Shown here: positions 23,401-35,420 of the stretch, one piece after another
Position numbering within the stretch: the stretch's first letter is position 1
Layout: the number at the start of each line of letters is the position of its first letter
Assembly: GCA_036245805.1 (NCBI GenBank)
Contig: BTRK01000006.1
Location: forward strand, 10,696,365 to 10,760,364
Length of the DNA stretch: 64,000 nt
DNA from: Pristionchus mayeri
Lineage: Eukaryota; Nematoda; Chromadorea; Rhabditida; Neodiplogasteridae
Reading direction: 5' to 3'
Program-made: the position numbers and the translations under genes
The notes under the pieces: generated by a model
Database searches by the model: none
What the model was told of the DNA's origin: nothing
The model's input: only the letters and a program-made list of their open reading frames with translations

Positions 23401-26400
23401 TCTTGCAATCGAGTCACTTGAAGGGTCTCCAGCAAATTCGAGGAAAATTGTGGGTTTTCCGAGGAGAGTCCTCGGGTGCCGAGCTGGATCTTTTTCAACA
23501 ACCTTGCTCTCTCCCCTTCGCTGATCGACAAAAGAGTGCAAGACAAAAGATTCCAGCAACATTCGATTGTGAGCCACTGGCGAGATATCATGTGAACTGG
23601 TGTGCCACTCCAAGTGGCGCCCACGCTTCTCTCTCCTTATTGCATGCTCTCTCGCATCTCTGACCGAACCCCAAGGATGGGTCAACTTGAAAATGTACTT
23701 TATCCCAACTTGGGGTTCGGTCAGAGATACGAGAGAGCGTATAACAAAGAGAGAAGGCGCCCAAGTGTTGACAAAGCTTGGGCGCCACTTGGAGTGGCAC
23801 CCAGAGAATAGACGAGAGTTATCTCATTCTCTGTACACTCTCATTGCTCTGTCGCTCTCTATCTGCAGAAAAAGTTGATTGATTTAAAATATTAGCATGG
23901 AGATGAAAACACATTAATATTTTTGTCGTATCTCTCAAAGAAATGGTTTAGCAAGAACTGGTTGTCTTCAATCTGCGTTAGAGGAGATTTGATTTATCAC
24001 ATCAGCAGTAATGCTCAGGATAGCGCTTCATATTCTGCGCTCCACCTATGAAGTCTAATGGCTGTCCTGAGGTCATCGCGTCATCGAGTCTTGGGATATC
24101 CTTGAGTGCGCGCACGATGGTATGGCTTACACACAATGGTCGCACGCGGTGATTGAAGTGCATCTCCCTAACTTCAGCGCAATCTGCTTTATCCCATCCC
24201 TACCCACGCGGTAAAAAGTGGGCAGAATTAAAGAGAGGCATTTCTGTGAAGTTATCCCTACTATTTATTAGGAATGCAATCAGTGCACTCTTGTTTTGTT
24301 GATGCACTACGGAGAAGAAATGATAAAGTTGATATCATCCATCATCGAGACGGGATGTGTTTTGTCTGGTAATGTGTTTGGAGTAGTCGATCAAATGTTT
24401 CGAATGTACCGCCAATTAAGCTTCACTCACGCTTCAACTGCTTCGGAGGATACAAAATTCGATGGTGCTCTTTCTTCCAGTATAAAAGAAAAAAACAAAG
24501 AAAAAATTTAAGCGTGCTTCGATAATAAAGATTCCCATTACGGCGTGTTTTTTTAATTTAAAAATGAAAAGAACGGTTGCAACGAAGTCATGGTCAACTA
24601 TTTCTATGTTATAATCGTCTAAACTGAGGGACCACCCTCTTTTTTCGATTCGATTTCTCTAACTTATCAACTAAAGTATCACTACAGTATGAATAAATAG
24701 TTTGTCTTGTATTATTCCAGTTACATTCTCTCCGTGAGCTGCTGACGAGATAGCGTGTAATAGATTAGAGTTTTCTCTTTCTCTCTCTCTTCCTCATCTC
24801 GCAGAAGCTGTTACAATTGCAGTTTCCATCACGACGCTGACGTCACTCGAGGCGTCGCGTGGCGCGGTCGCGGTGCGGTCCCTCCTGCTTCTAGACGGCG
24901 TTCACGTCGAGGCCGACCCGCCCTACCTCTCCTCGGTCTCCTTCTCGATCAATAAAAGCAGTGGTACGGTATTGATTTATGGATATAAAAGCATCGTTTT
25001 CGGGAAAGGCTATACAATGGTACAAAGAAAAAAGACAAGAATACGATTGCCAGAATTAATTGCTATTTCTTGCGAATGATATATCCGTAGAGCACAGCAT
25101 GGATACCAAGCTACAGATAGACGACTACCGTATGACATCACTCTTCCAGGCAGGACGAGGCGCGCGCTGTTGGACAGCGCGTTGCGGTTCGCGTTACGAT
25201 TTGCTCCCGAGGAGCGGACGCTCGTGATTATTAGGTATGATTTTTGGCTTACCATCGACGAGATCATCGCTTTCCTTCTTCCGCTTGAAGTGAAAAGATA
25301 AGTGTGAAACATACTTAACAACAAAACAATTGATTGAGGTTTTTCATTTCTTATTGCACACAGCGTTCTGACCCCCATTGTTCTATCCAGATAAGGGTAG
25401 ACAAAGGGATTAATATTTTGAATTTTCCCGCGAAAACCCAAACTGCAAATAGGCTCTTTGAAAGCTCTTCGATATTTGAGAATCCTCTGAAACATAAATC
25501 AATATCCCCAATTTGATCACTCTGAGCACTTTTGCGTTTCATAGTTGGACTGAAACACAAATCAGCCTGGTCAGTTCCGTTCACCGAGAGTGCGATTCAC
25601 GGAGGGAGATTTTATGTTTCAGAAGGATTTCAAGTATACTGATTGCAGTTCGACTCAGCTCCCTTTTCTGTCGAGTCAGAATGCTGTGTGCACTAAACCG
25701 ATAGATGATTGGAGTAGTAAACAATTCCGCTTCCGTTCCGCGCACTGATTAGCGCCAAATTTGCAAGAATTTTGCTACCGAAGAATTTTGCAAGCGGACG
25801 CTCGTGATTATTTGCTTTAATTTTTCTTCGAGGCCTGCTTTCTCATCGTTTTCTTTCTTCTATTGGAAGTGAAAAGCACACTGTGAAACATATTTTCACC
25901 ATCAACGGAGCTAACAAAAAGTATTGACTTTTTAAAATTTCTTATAACAGATTCCGAGAAACGATAGATAAAGGAAGTTGTAAACAACTCTGCTTCCGTT
26001 CCGCGCACTGATTAGCGTCAAATTTGCAAGAATTTGTGCAACCGAACCACGTGCAGTTCCCTCTCCACTGATTCTCTTCATTCTACACGCTCTCTCACCG
26101 GTCAGACACAACGAGGGAGCACGCAATATCGAGAGAGTCAGACGATGCGATTACTACCTCTCTCACAACACTCCTTTTCATATTAGGGAAGGCGGATATG
26201 ACAGAATTCCCTCAAAATTCAACCCTCTCTCATCTCTTTGACAGGCGAGAGATAACGGGGAATGAAGAGAGTGTTCCGCATAGTCAGAGAACGGCAAATT
26301 GGCTATCAACAATATCAGGGGGATCAGTGACCATCGTATCTTGCAAACAAAATCGCATCAATTATGGAACCAATCGGGAATGTCTCTCTTCGTTTTGAAC

Positions 26401-29400
26401 GAACTCTCACCAGTCAGACAGAGCGAAAGAGAATGTGAAAAGGAAAGAGTGAGATGAATACTCCGTGTTGTGCCGAACTTTCGCTGCAACAAGGATCACT
26501 TGTAGTGTTAATCCATTGAACCTATAATTAGCATGGCACTACACCGGATGAGCACTGTCGGATGAGAACCCACTGGATGAGAACCAAAAATTGAACCATT
26601 CTGTAGGACTTTCACAGACGCATTTTTGACACTTGGGGAACCTATTGTGAACATGCTGGAGAAGGGTATTTTTTTTGGTTCTCATCCGGTGGGTTCTCAT
26701 CCGACGGTTCTCATCCGACCTAGTGCCATTAGCATGCACTTCTGTGTGCACCCAGATCTAATGGAGCGGTAAAATTTGAAAAAAAAAACAATTTTATATG
26801 TTTCATACCTATCCACAGCGTTCTGACCCCCATTGTTCTCTCCAGATAAGGGTAGACAAAGGGATTAATATTTTGAATTTTCCCGCGAAAACCCAAACTG
26901 CAAATAGGCTCTTTGAAAGCTCTTCGATATTTGAGAATCCTCTGAAACATAAAACAATGCCCCCAATTTGAACACTCTGGGCACTTTTGCATCTCATAGT
27001 TGGAGTGAAACACAAATCAGCCTGGTCAGTTCCGTTTACTGAGAGGGTGATTCACGGAGGGAGATTTTATGTTTCAGAAGGATTTCAAGTATACTGAATG
27101 CAGTTGGACCTAGTTACCTTTTCTGTCGAGTCAGAATGCTGTGTATTCATCATATTTTCATCATCATCATATTTATCCTGACGTCAGGCACAATGGTCCT
27201 GCAGGAGGGTGACTTCAGTGTGGAGGGAATGGGGATCTTCGGTCTCAGAGCGTCGTTAGGTCAAGGGATGGGATCTTCTTTGGCTTCTCTGGTCAACTGT
27301 AGGGACGATCGTGACGGATCTCCGTTGAGCATCGAAGTAGATCATCCTGCCGCCGAACACCTGACTTGCGCCGGTTAGGAACTCACAACGCAGACAGCGG
27401 GGCTTTCTTGACGGTAGATCACTCGAGACGATGGGAATCCGTCCGTGCTCCTCCTCTTGAAGTGTATGCTGTGTATTAGGGTTGGCAAAATGAATCTTTT
27501 ATTGAATCTCGAATCTTTCCGGGGTGAATCGCCCGGTCGAAAGATTCAATTGAATCGATTCATTTGAATCGAGATTCAATTGAATCTTTGCTCGAAAATA
27601 GCCACAGAATTTCGAATTTAAATTTAATAAAAATATTTTCAGAGTTCATTTTTATTGCTTAATGTTCCCTAATGGATGTATTATTAAATAAATATTTTTA
27701 AAAATTATTACCGTTACGTTGAACGAAAATTCGATTATGTTTCATCAGGGAACAACACGGGAAGCTCTAGCCTTGTCTGCTTTTTGTGTAGAATCGTTTG
27801 GTTCAAATATGTTTCATTCACAAAATCAAGCTATTCTGGAGAGAAAGGGTGATTTAATTAAATTTTGAGAGGGGGTGGAACAAAGGATTTGAGCAAAGAT
27901 TCAATTGAATCTTCGAAAGATTCAATTGAATCTTCATTCGACGCTCGCTCTGTCGCAAAGATTCATTTCACTCTATGTTTCACAGGAAAAATCGGTCGGG
28001 AAAGATTCATTTTGCCAACCCTACTGTGTATCATTTCACTTCGATAGGCAGAAGGACATCGATTCTTCAGGGCCGTTATCTTTAGACAACAAAAATCTTA
28101 CAAAATCATCGTCCACGCCTGTGGCCAATGAATGCCATACCTCTACAGTACCTACCTAATACCGTACTCTCAGGGGCGCCCTGATCGATACCGTACCCCT
28201 CTTCTCCCGTCTCCCACTTCCCTGCGCCTCTTTCATCCTGCATCTACCGAGTGCTGGAGAGGCCATTGAGAGGATACTCGAGGAGGACAGAGAGTATCTA
28301 TTGGTGGTGCGTTATTGATTGGAGTGTCTTAGATTACGGTAACCAGCGTTTATTGCAAATTGTGGAAGGGATCCAGGGGTACAATGGAAACGGGCAGCTG
28401 GCGATGAGAAGATTTATTAATTTGTTTGTCAGCAGATTTGGAAGTTGGTATCGCACCAATGTGTGTATTTCTCAAACGACCCGTAGGCAATTATGTGGTT
28501 CCGGGTTAAATCGCTGCCGAGAGTGTAATTCGTTGTACAGCAAGCGCGCGTGCGAACAGCAAACCAGGAACCAATCGGAGCAAGGCGAGACGAACCCGGA
28601 ACCAGACTTGGTACTACCATAGCCACAGGGCACTCTGAGCCATTTTCTACTCCTTAGGAAGGAAACAAAGACCATTTTCACCATAAAATGATGCAGTTAC
28701 ATTCTGTTTTGTCGTTCTTTACGCTCTAAAGCGTAAAGAAGCGGCTATGAGCTAGAAAAGAGAGCCGGAAGCGAAAACGAACGTGCGGCTAGCAATCAAA
28801 CGAGTTTAACACCCACCACCCTGGCGCCATCAGTTTACGATCACCGGAAAGAAGGAGCAATAGTCTGACTCTCTTCATATCACAAACTCTCTCGCTCACT
28901 CTGACCGACGAGAGCGTGGGGAATTAAGAGAGTTAGAATATTGCTGGAAAGAAGAGCTCGCCTATGCCTGACTCTTTCAAATCCGCACACTCTCTCGCCG
29001 GTCAGAATATGAGAGAGACCACGATGAATGAGGAGAGTTATAGAGCGGAAAAAATGGAGCGTAACCGTATTCATTTCGGAGTAAAAATGATCATTTTTCG
29101 GTTCAAAGTAGCAGAAAGAAAATGGCTGAAAAGGAAAGTGCATTGCACGATAAACGCATCTCGAAACTCGAATTTTGCCCAAAAAAGAAGCCATTTTGAT
29201 CCATTGAAACGACTCCTGTTTATGGGAATGGCAAAAAAAATGTATCTTGAACTTACCGAAACCTGCATGGAACGTGACGAATCAGAGTAATATTTGATAA
29301 TACACTTAGCCCTGAGTTTTGGGTTGAATTTCGCGAAAATATAGTGAAAGTGTAAAATCGATGAAAGAGAACAATTTGTGTTGCCGCAACACACGTTTCC

Positions 29401-32400
29401 AGCCCTGAAAGTTTGATTTTGGCGAAATTCAGTGAAAATGCAATATTAGTGCAAGCGAAACTCCCCAGCGTTTCGTCGAAGAAGAACTTTCCAGCGCGCT
29501 TGGCTCGGAACAGTCGAGTGGCGAGAGAAAACTCAATAAACTGACAAGTGTCGAAGAAACCTTCTAAGACGAGTAGCGCTTTGCAGCATCAGTCAACCTT
29601 TCGCCAGAGTAGTACCATGAGAAGTTGGTAAATGGGAATGGGAGAACTGAAAAGTGAGTGGCTCGCAGTGTCCATGGTTTGGTACTCTACTTCCTGTGCT
29701 TGAAGTAGGAATGGAATAGCGAGAAATGACTCTCCTCATTGCGTGCTCTCCCATAGTTTTTATCAGCGAGAGGCAATGCAGATATATGATAATATTTTCT
29801 GGCAAAGTCCTTCTAATGAACATAAGGAGTCTCCTCACGTAGCGTGATCTCTCGCTCTATCTGGCCGATATAAGAATACATGCAATGAGAGGTTCACCGC
29901 CCAATTAGCAACAGTAGTGGCGTAAAACTGCTCATGAGCAGCGCTGCATCAATCAATCGGACATTGTACCGACATCATTTTTATGGCGCGCTTGTCCAAT
30001 GAAAGATCGCTTCCTGATCTGTTAGAAGCACCGTCGAGCTCTCTTCTTTTCACACACTATCTCGTCCATCAGTCGAAACGAGAGAGCATGATGAATAAAG
30101 CGAGTGAGAAGCTATCCTTATTGTCAGTGCCCTCTCGTCGGTAGGTCACTACTACAGTGTGCGTGAGGAAGGAGTACGGTAGGGTGCGTCCGAGCATGCG
30201 ACGATTAGCTGAAGCGCACCACGTGATCAGATTAGGCGATGCTGCTGCAGAAAAAAAGCGATCCGATTTACTCCGTAGTTAGATCACCGGAAACGGTATT
30301 TGTTGTTGAGGAAGTTGTGCTACTCTACAGAGCAAATTCGAGGTTGTTGTGGCTATTCGTTGCGTACACTCCCTAGATATGTTGAGCTGCGAAAGAAACT
30401 ACTGAATGAAGAGAGCGTGATATAGGTTCTCAAATTTTACTAATCCATCTTACTAGACTAGAGAAGGGCACCTTTCACTGGATTGAAGGTGGGTGCACTC
30501 CAGAGGCGACACGACATAACAACTGTGTGTCGATTAGAAATTTGATCATCTATCTTCATTTCGCGACGCACTCTCCTTAGGAAGGCACTATGGTGTAGAG
30601 TGCGAGCTTCCGGTAATCAACTCCTCATTACCTATGTCCCTCGCCTTTCGACAGCCCGAGAAACTGTGTAGAATGAAGATACTATTGTCCAAATTTGAAA
30701 TTCCCCTAAGAAGTACACTCCGGTGTTCCAGTATGGGCCAAACAGAAAGATGTGCCGTTGAGAAGATAGAGGGTGGGGAGATTCACCCGGACACAACAAC
30801 AGTGCGCGAGCTCTCTTAGAGATCCGAGAACTTCTCCGATTTAAACTTTTGTTTTGGCGTCTTAGTGCAAAACAAGTAGATCAGTTAGCAGAAGAATGTG
30901 TGATCGCATGAGATAATTGGAACAGTGAAGAAAGAACCGGAAACGCAAGGCCGGAAAATAGTCATGCCCGTCAAATTCAGATAACCCGGCTGCTGCCACT
31001 CATCCCCTCCTGGCTGCTACCGCTGCTCTCGCCTACTCTCGCAATGTACGGTGACCACTTCCGGCGAATAGCACCGGGAAGAGCGGACGAAGCCGCGCTC
31101 GCGGTGTACTGTAGATTCCTGCAGGTACGGTATCCGGAGATTACTGTAATCGAGCTAGGGTAACCTACCATGTACTCTTGATCCCCATTAGACGAACTAC
31201 GGCATGGAAGTTGTGCCTAACAATCGTAAAACGATCAAAACAACAGTGCGCCGGAATCGGAGCAATCGTCTGACTCTCTTCAGTTTGCACGCTCTCTCGT
31301 CAGTCAGAGAGACGAGAGAGCGTGCAAACTGAAGAGAGTCAGACGATTGCACCGGAATCGGTACATCTCAATGGTTCTTAGATCTCCAGGATTTACGAGC
31401 GTGTTGTCTGTCGTTCCATCTTAGTGCATCGTGCACATTAGTGATGGCAAATCGGCTCGCGCTCTCCTCGTTTCACACGCTCTCTAGCTTTGTCTGACCG
31501 GCGAGAGAGCGTGTGAAACGAGGAGAGCGCGCGCCGATTTGCCATCACTAGTGCACATTGTAGTGCACTACTTGTACCCTTTGACCTACAATTCCATCTT
31601 CACTATAGTTTCTCGGTACTACTATCACCAAACGAAGCACAGCTATTGCATAATGCTCGAGTTGAAACAGTGATGCGAACCGGAAGTTTGAATTTCGAAA
31701 TTGTGAATTTCAGGAATCCTCCCGTCTCTCGCTCTCCGCTCACTCGCTCTTCGAGAGCGCGCTTCAGGTGAGCTGCGGCGCTGTGGTGATGGCCGGTTTT
31801 AGAGAAGGAGGAACTAGTAGATGCTGAGAGCATTTTGGCGTACCTGATCTATTGCAAGCCGCAATATCATTCAATATTCAGAGCATAGATAGTAGGGGAT
31901 TCATGCAATCTATCATTTGTCCCGGACAGGCAGCTAACCTTGCCTTGCCTACGTGAGAGAGGAGGAAGCTCCATAGAAAAGTGCACACACTGCCTGATCT
32001 GCCCTATTGTAAAGCGCTCGTTCTTTAGAGTAAAAAGCTGATCAATTAGCGCTTTATCTCAGGGGAATTCGTAGACAACGGCTAGTTATGCGAGAGAGCG
32101 TGCAAAATGGAGAGAACCAGAGATAATAATCTTCCTTTCGATGCTATTGCTCTCTAAAGACCACCGGAAACCGTCTCTCCCTTTCCTTTTTCTCGCGCGC
32201 TGCTCAACTCTGGCAAACCGAAGGATGATCGCGCTCTTTTAATTTCGCATGCTCTCTCGCCAGCATGCAAACGCGAGAGGGTCAGACGAGCAACCGCTGA
32301 TACTCATCTGCAAAACCATCCTTTTAGCGAACAACGAGATAAGGAAGTAAAGGAAGTAGATGATCCTTCGCTTCCTCTCTCTCTCTCTGACTCTCTCCAA

Positions 32401-33074
32401 TCTACATGCTCTCTCGCCTGATCAGATCACGGAACTGCGACTTTTGTGCAGCGCAACCGAGCTGCTCTCTTCGTTTTCCACGCTATCTCGCCTCTGCTCT
32501 AACCGGAAAAGTGTGTGTGCGCCCAGAGATCGTGCAAAGGCTACTACGCTCGAGCTAAACAATCATCACCGACTCTCTCGATTCCGCGCACTATCTCGCC
32601 CTATCTAACAGTAGTAAGCCCATGGATAAGAGAGAAAGGACCATTACGCGTTGCGTTGATCACAACACGGGGGGACCGACCTCGGGAGTGATGAAACGCT
32701 CTCTTCAATCAGCATAGTCTCTAGCTGGTTAGAGAAGGCGAGATAGCGTGTGAAATTGAGAGAGCACTGGCGAGAAATCACCGGAAAGTCTCTCAGGGGG
32801 TGATCCGGTTAGGCGCATGCACGAGAAAATTCGTTCAAGAGCTTAGCCGCGCAAAGACTTTTAACTACTATTTCCGGTGGAGCAACTGGCGGCCGCGCTG
32901 GGAACCAAGCTGCGAATCGGAGCCGACGAATCCTGGCAACAGAACCCGACTTCAACCATTTCCCGGTCGCGGCTCAGGGCGCTGAAACGGCTGGCTTTCA
33001 GCTCGATCGAGGACGACCTGGCCTGGGATGAGAACACGCCTACAGTAACCTGCGCCTCGCCTACCGTACTCTGA
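20428..33074 (+). CDS. Unrecognised multi-exon gene with repeat-packed introns
   Basis: In-phase exons: 20428-20585, 21766-about 21863, about 22021-22210, 24805-24963, 25150-25234, 28174-28303, 30981-31124, 31714-31767 and 32883-33074 (TGA). The exon 2 to exon 3 junction is not resolved; all later junctions agree in phase and have good sites. The N-terminus is hydrophobic (VVVAGRLLFYVIYRLIRSI), suggesting a membrane anchor, followed by DKPKPVEQLHIVGR. Later segments include DWHLYGFDSTFAWFVK, IAVSITTLTSLEASRGAVAV, RTRRALLDSALRFALRF, LIDTVPLFSRLPLPCASF, LLPLIPSWLLPLLSP and ALGTKLRIGADESWQQ. No family is recognised. Coding GC and codon choice match the lectin and esterase exons, and differ from the AT-rich introns. 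The introns (up to about 3.2 kb) hold most of the hairpin MITEs. Confidence 0.5.
20607..21525. repeat. Four diverged tandem copies of a 150-200 bp repeat
   Basis: Copies start near 20607, 20812, 21183 and 21390. Each has TTAG..GTGCGGCGTTCTGCATG (or close), a block around TGTTGAA, AACAAGATGTGTTTCA and then an AT-rich TTAAATGAAT block. All lie in the first intron of the 20.4-33 kb gene. A short piece of the same repeat is at about 63520-63565. Confidence 0.65.
23600..23810. repeat. Foldback element with CTCTCTCG core
   Basis: Left arm GTGCCACTCCAAGTGGCGCC.. and right arm ..GGGCGCCACTTGGAGTGGCAC are inverted. Inside, ACGAGAGAGCG and CTCTGACCGAACCCC / GGGGTTCGGTCAGAG also pair. Larger relative of the 90-110 nt hairpins. 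Confidence 0.7.
25363..25692. repeat. 330-bp direct duplication, copy 1
   Basis: From CACAGCGTTCTGACCCCCAT to GTCGAGTCAGAATGCTGTGT; nearly identical to 26817-27146. Both copies are intronic and about 1.45 kb apart. No coding content. Confidence 0.8.
25719..26038. repeat. Diverged local duplication, including a copy of an exon end
   Basis: CGCACTGATTAGCG.CAAATTT occurs at about 25740 and 26006. GCGGACGCTCGTGATTATT, the end of the coding exon at 25215-25233, is repeated at 25794-25812, with the following intron sequence also similar (GAAGTGAAAAG..TGTGAAACATA). The second copy has lost the donor site. Confidence 0.55.
26536..26721. repeat. MITE with GGATGAGAACC inverted ends
   Basis: Starts with repeats of CGGATGAG.ACC and ends with GGTTCTCATCCGACCTA, with GGATGAGAACCAAAAA / TTTTTTGGTTCTCATCC pairing inside. 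Same terminal family as 17151-17227 and 37507-37664. Confidence 0.7.
26817..27146. repeat. 330-bp direct duplication, copy 2
   Basis: Second copy of the 25363-25692 repeat, differing at a small number of positions by eye. It ends at GAATGCTGTGT, as copy 1 does. Confidence 0.8.
27477..28023. mobile_element. Non-autonomous hAT-type element (MITE)
   Basis: 547 bp bounded by TAGGGTTGGCAAAATGAATC and its inverted copy GATTCATTTTGCCAACCCTA. The 8-bp direct repeat CTGTGTAT flanks it at 27469-27476 and 28024-28031, the duplication size of hAT transposons. Sub-terminal repeats AAAGATTCAATTGAATC occur several times near both ends. No transposase frame. It lies in an intron of the 20.4-33 kb gene. Confidence 0.85.
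28860..28950. repeat. Hairpin MITE (CTCTCTCG family)
   Basis: Left part TCTGACTCTCTTCATAT..CTCTCTCGCTCACTCTGACC; right part GACGAGAGCGTGGGGAATTAAGAGAGTTAGA. Imperfect arms, a decayed copy. A second copy follows at 28965-29042. Confidence 0.65.
31261..31351. repeat. Perfect hairpin MITE with 40-bp arms
   Basis: Arms 31262-31301 and 31311-31350 are perfectly complementary over 40 bp with a 9-nt spacer (AGTCAGAGA). Ends are GCAATCGTCTGACTCTC. CCGGAATCGG flanks it directly at 31251-31260 and 31352-31361, the mark of a transposition duplication. Confidence 0.9.
31440..31550. repeat. Near-perfect hairpin MITE with 46-bp arms
   Basis: Arms 31440-31485 and 31504-31549 have one mismatch. Outer end AGTGATGGCAAATCGGC, inner end ACACGCTCTCT. 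The 9-bp direct repeat GTGCACATT flanks it at 31431-31439 and 31551-31559. Confidence 0.9.
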
Positions 33075-35338
33075 CCTACAGTACGGCTGTCTAGACTACG
33101 GAATAGTCTGTTGTGTTGTGTCGTCGTGAACGCTAATTCGATTGTGATTTGATTGATCGGGTATGAAATTGTATTTATCGCCCGTGCCACAAGGGGGAAA
33201 CAGTGTGTATGTGTAAATTTGTGATCAATGATCAGGACAAAAGGAAGATCAAAAGACTTTCTCGATTTCGATTGTCACTAGAAGGTTAGAGAAGACCAGA
33301 TAGTGTATGGATCGGAGAGAGTGGGAAAATATGCCGGTTGCGGAAGCGGCAGCTTTCCCTTTCTACGGTTCTGCCTGTGAGGTGGTAATGAGAGATGATC
33401 GATGCAGTGCAACTGTCGATAGGTTACTCGAGCAATCGTCTGACTCTCTTCAGTTTGCACGCTTTCTCGTCTCTCTGACCGGCGAGAGAGCGTGCAAACT
33501 GAAGAGAGTCAGATCATTGCTCGTTTACTCGCCCCTACAGGTGGCTTTGCATGCAGTGTCTCTCTTCAATAAGTGCGCTTTCTCACCGGTCATGAGGGAT
33601 GAGAGAGCACGCAGAATGAAGAGAGTTCTTTCAAGCCATTACAACTCGACACGCCTAGCCATGCGTGCACTCAGCGTGCACTTTGAAAGTAATGTTGCTA
33701 TTGGAAGAAGCCCGAGTTGAGCAAAATATGAAAGAGCAGCTAAAAATCTGAGCTTTGATGTGTCAAGACATATCTGATCATTGGTAGGCTGAGGACGAAT
33801 GACCTAATTAAAGTCTGGAAATTAATCAAAACAAGGAAGTAAATCTACAGTAAAATAGTGCTGCACTCCGAGAAACACTCTTATAATAATATTATTACAG
33901 TGTGTTCATTCTGAAACAGAGATAAACATGAGATATGCACATTTACATCATATGAGTTCCAAGTTGAATGAAGATTCGAATTTGAATGAGTTTCACACAT
34001 TGCTTATCTCGCTTGCTCTTCTCTTGAATCCAATCGCATTTCGAGTTCTGGTTTATAAAAAAAATTAAAAATAATCAATCTGCAATTGATCAGTTACTAA
34101 GCGTGTCTGCATGTAAACTGCAAGTCCACCCCGATGACCGCTCCCTGCAGCCAACGGTCTCTTCATTTCCTGATCTTTCTAGAGGCCAGACGAAGCAGGA
34201 AAGCACGGAGAATGGAGAGATTCTACCTTTCTACGGTATCTACGTGAGATTAACCGCCTTTAATGATCTCTAACTACCCACTTTCCAAGAAAACAAGCTA
34301 TGCGCCAACTTCCTTCTCTCTGCGCACAATCTACCTTGCAAGGGAAAGCGAGATAGAAATTATTGGAAGTTATCAGACCACTTCTTGTAACTGCTCCGAT
34401 ACTCCGTCAACGAAAACATATTTGTGCTGCCTCTGAGACTTTCAAAGTGGTGCGACCCTCTCATGTTACCATTCTCTCTCGCCACTGGATAGGCTAGAGA
34501 TCCTGCAGAACGAAGTGTGAGAACCAAAGGATGTATCTCAGACGATTCGCGCCGAAACGGAGAAATCACGGTGATTCTAGAGACTATGGTAACGATAATA
34601 CAGAGGTGCCGTAACAGTGTATCAGTTTCGGCCGGAATAGGGCACTGTTTTCATCTCTGGAACACCGACCAAAGGTGTTGGGCACTATCACACTGTGTCT
34701 GGCATAATTATGATGTGTTGAAAGTGATTAATTAGTTAATTAATAACCAATTAGCGATGCAACCTGAAAGGGAAAGGGCCGAACACAAACCGCCTACGTC
34801 TGGGGGCGAAGAGTCACCTGGTTCTCCCCATCCCATTTTGCACCTCAATAGCCTCCCCCTTAGCCCACGCACGCATCTCCCGGTCACTTTAGCGAGAGTT
34901 CGCGCGAAGTGGAGAGGTTCTCATTATTTCACATGCTCTCTCGCTCTTGAGAGCAAGGAAAACGACGAGATCGTTGCATTTTAGAGGCCATTCAGCCCGC
35001 CTACGAGAGTTCCGCTTACTGCTCTCTTCATTTCCCACGCACTCTCGCTCGTTCGATCTAGAGATCACAGCTAATGCAAAGAGCTCCCGCCTGCTCACAC
35101 ATAAGGAAGTGAACAGGAGCTATCGAAGATCACCCATAACCCGACTCTCTTAATTTCACACACTCTCTCGCCTACTCTGAGCCCATCTGTTCCCTTCCCG
35201 TATGCGTGTATCTCGTTGTTCGGGGGAGAAAGTTTAGCGCAGAGGCGGAGGAGGGAGAGGGAGAGTTGACCGTTCTCCCCCGCTCTCCAATCCATCCGGT
35301 CCCGCCCCTTCGCTCATCTCTCAGCGGCCGCTGAACGA
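33075..35338. other. Intergenic stretch dense in hairpin MITEs
   Basis: No coding exon seen. Hairpins or remnants at about 33255-33325, 33431-33522, 33560-33628, 34150-34225, 34305-34350, 34455-34510, 34885-34960, 35020-35080 and 35140-35180. The last lies about 160 bp upstream of the lectin TATA box. Confidence 0.5.
33431..33522. repeat. Hairpin MITE with 40-bp arms
   Basis: Same ends and arm sequence as 31261-31351 (GCAATCGTCTGACTCTCTT..), with two or three mismatches between arms and a longer loop containing CTCTGACCGG. Flanks GGTTACTCG (33422-33430) and GTTTACTCG (33523-33531) form a 9-bp duplication with one difference. Confidence 0.85.
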
Positions 35339-35345
35339 TATAAAA
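35339..35345 (+). promoter_or_regulatory. TATA box of the lectin gene
   Basis: TATAAAA in the context CGATATAAAAGGGCG, 76 bp upstream of the lectin ATG. Spacing allows a short 5' leader of about 50 nt. Confidence 0.75.
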
Positions 35346-35420
35346 GGGCGCGCGACCCCGGCTGAAATCATCCCACTTCCGATCATCTTTTCTCATCATC
35401 ATCAGCAGCATCTGATCATC

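Noticed and set aside
27136..27378. Possible extra exon of the 20.4-33 kb gene
   Set aside because: Its phase does not fit on the downstream side, and exon 25150-25234 joins 28174-28303 directly in frame.
31261..33522. Hairpins as microRNA genes
   Set aside because: Arms are perfectly paired and flanked by direct repeats, which fits insertion of MITEs better than a microRNA precursor; kept only as a testable possibility.
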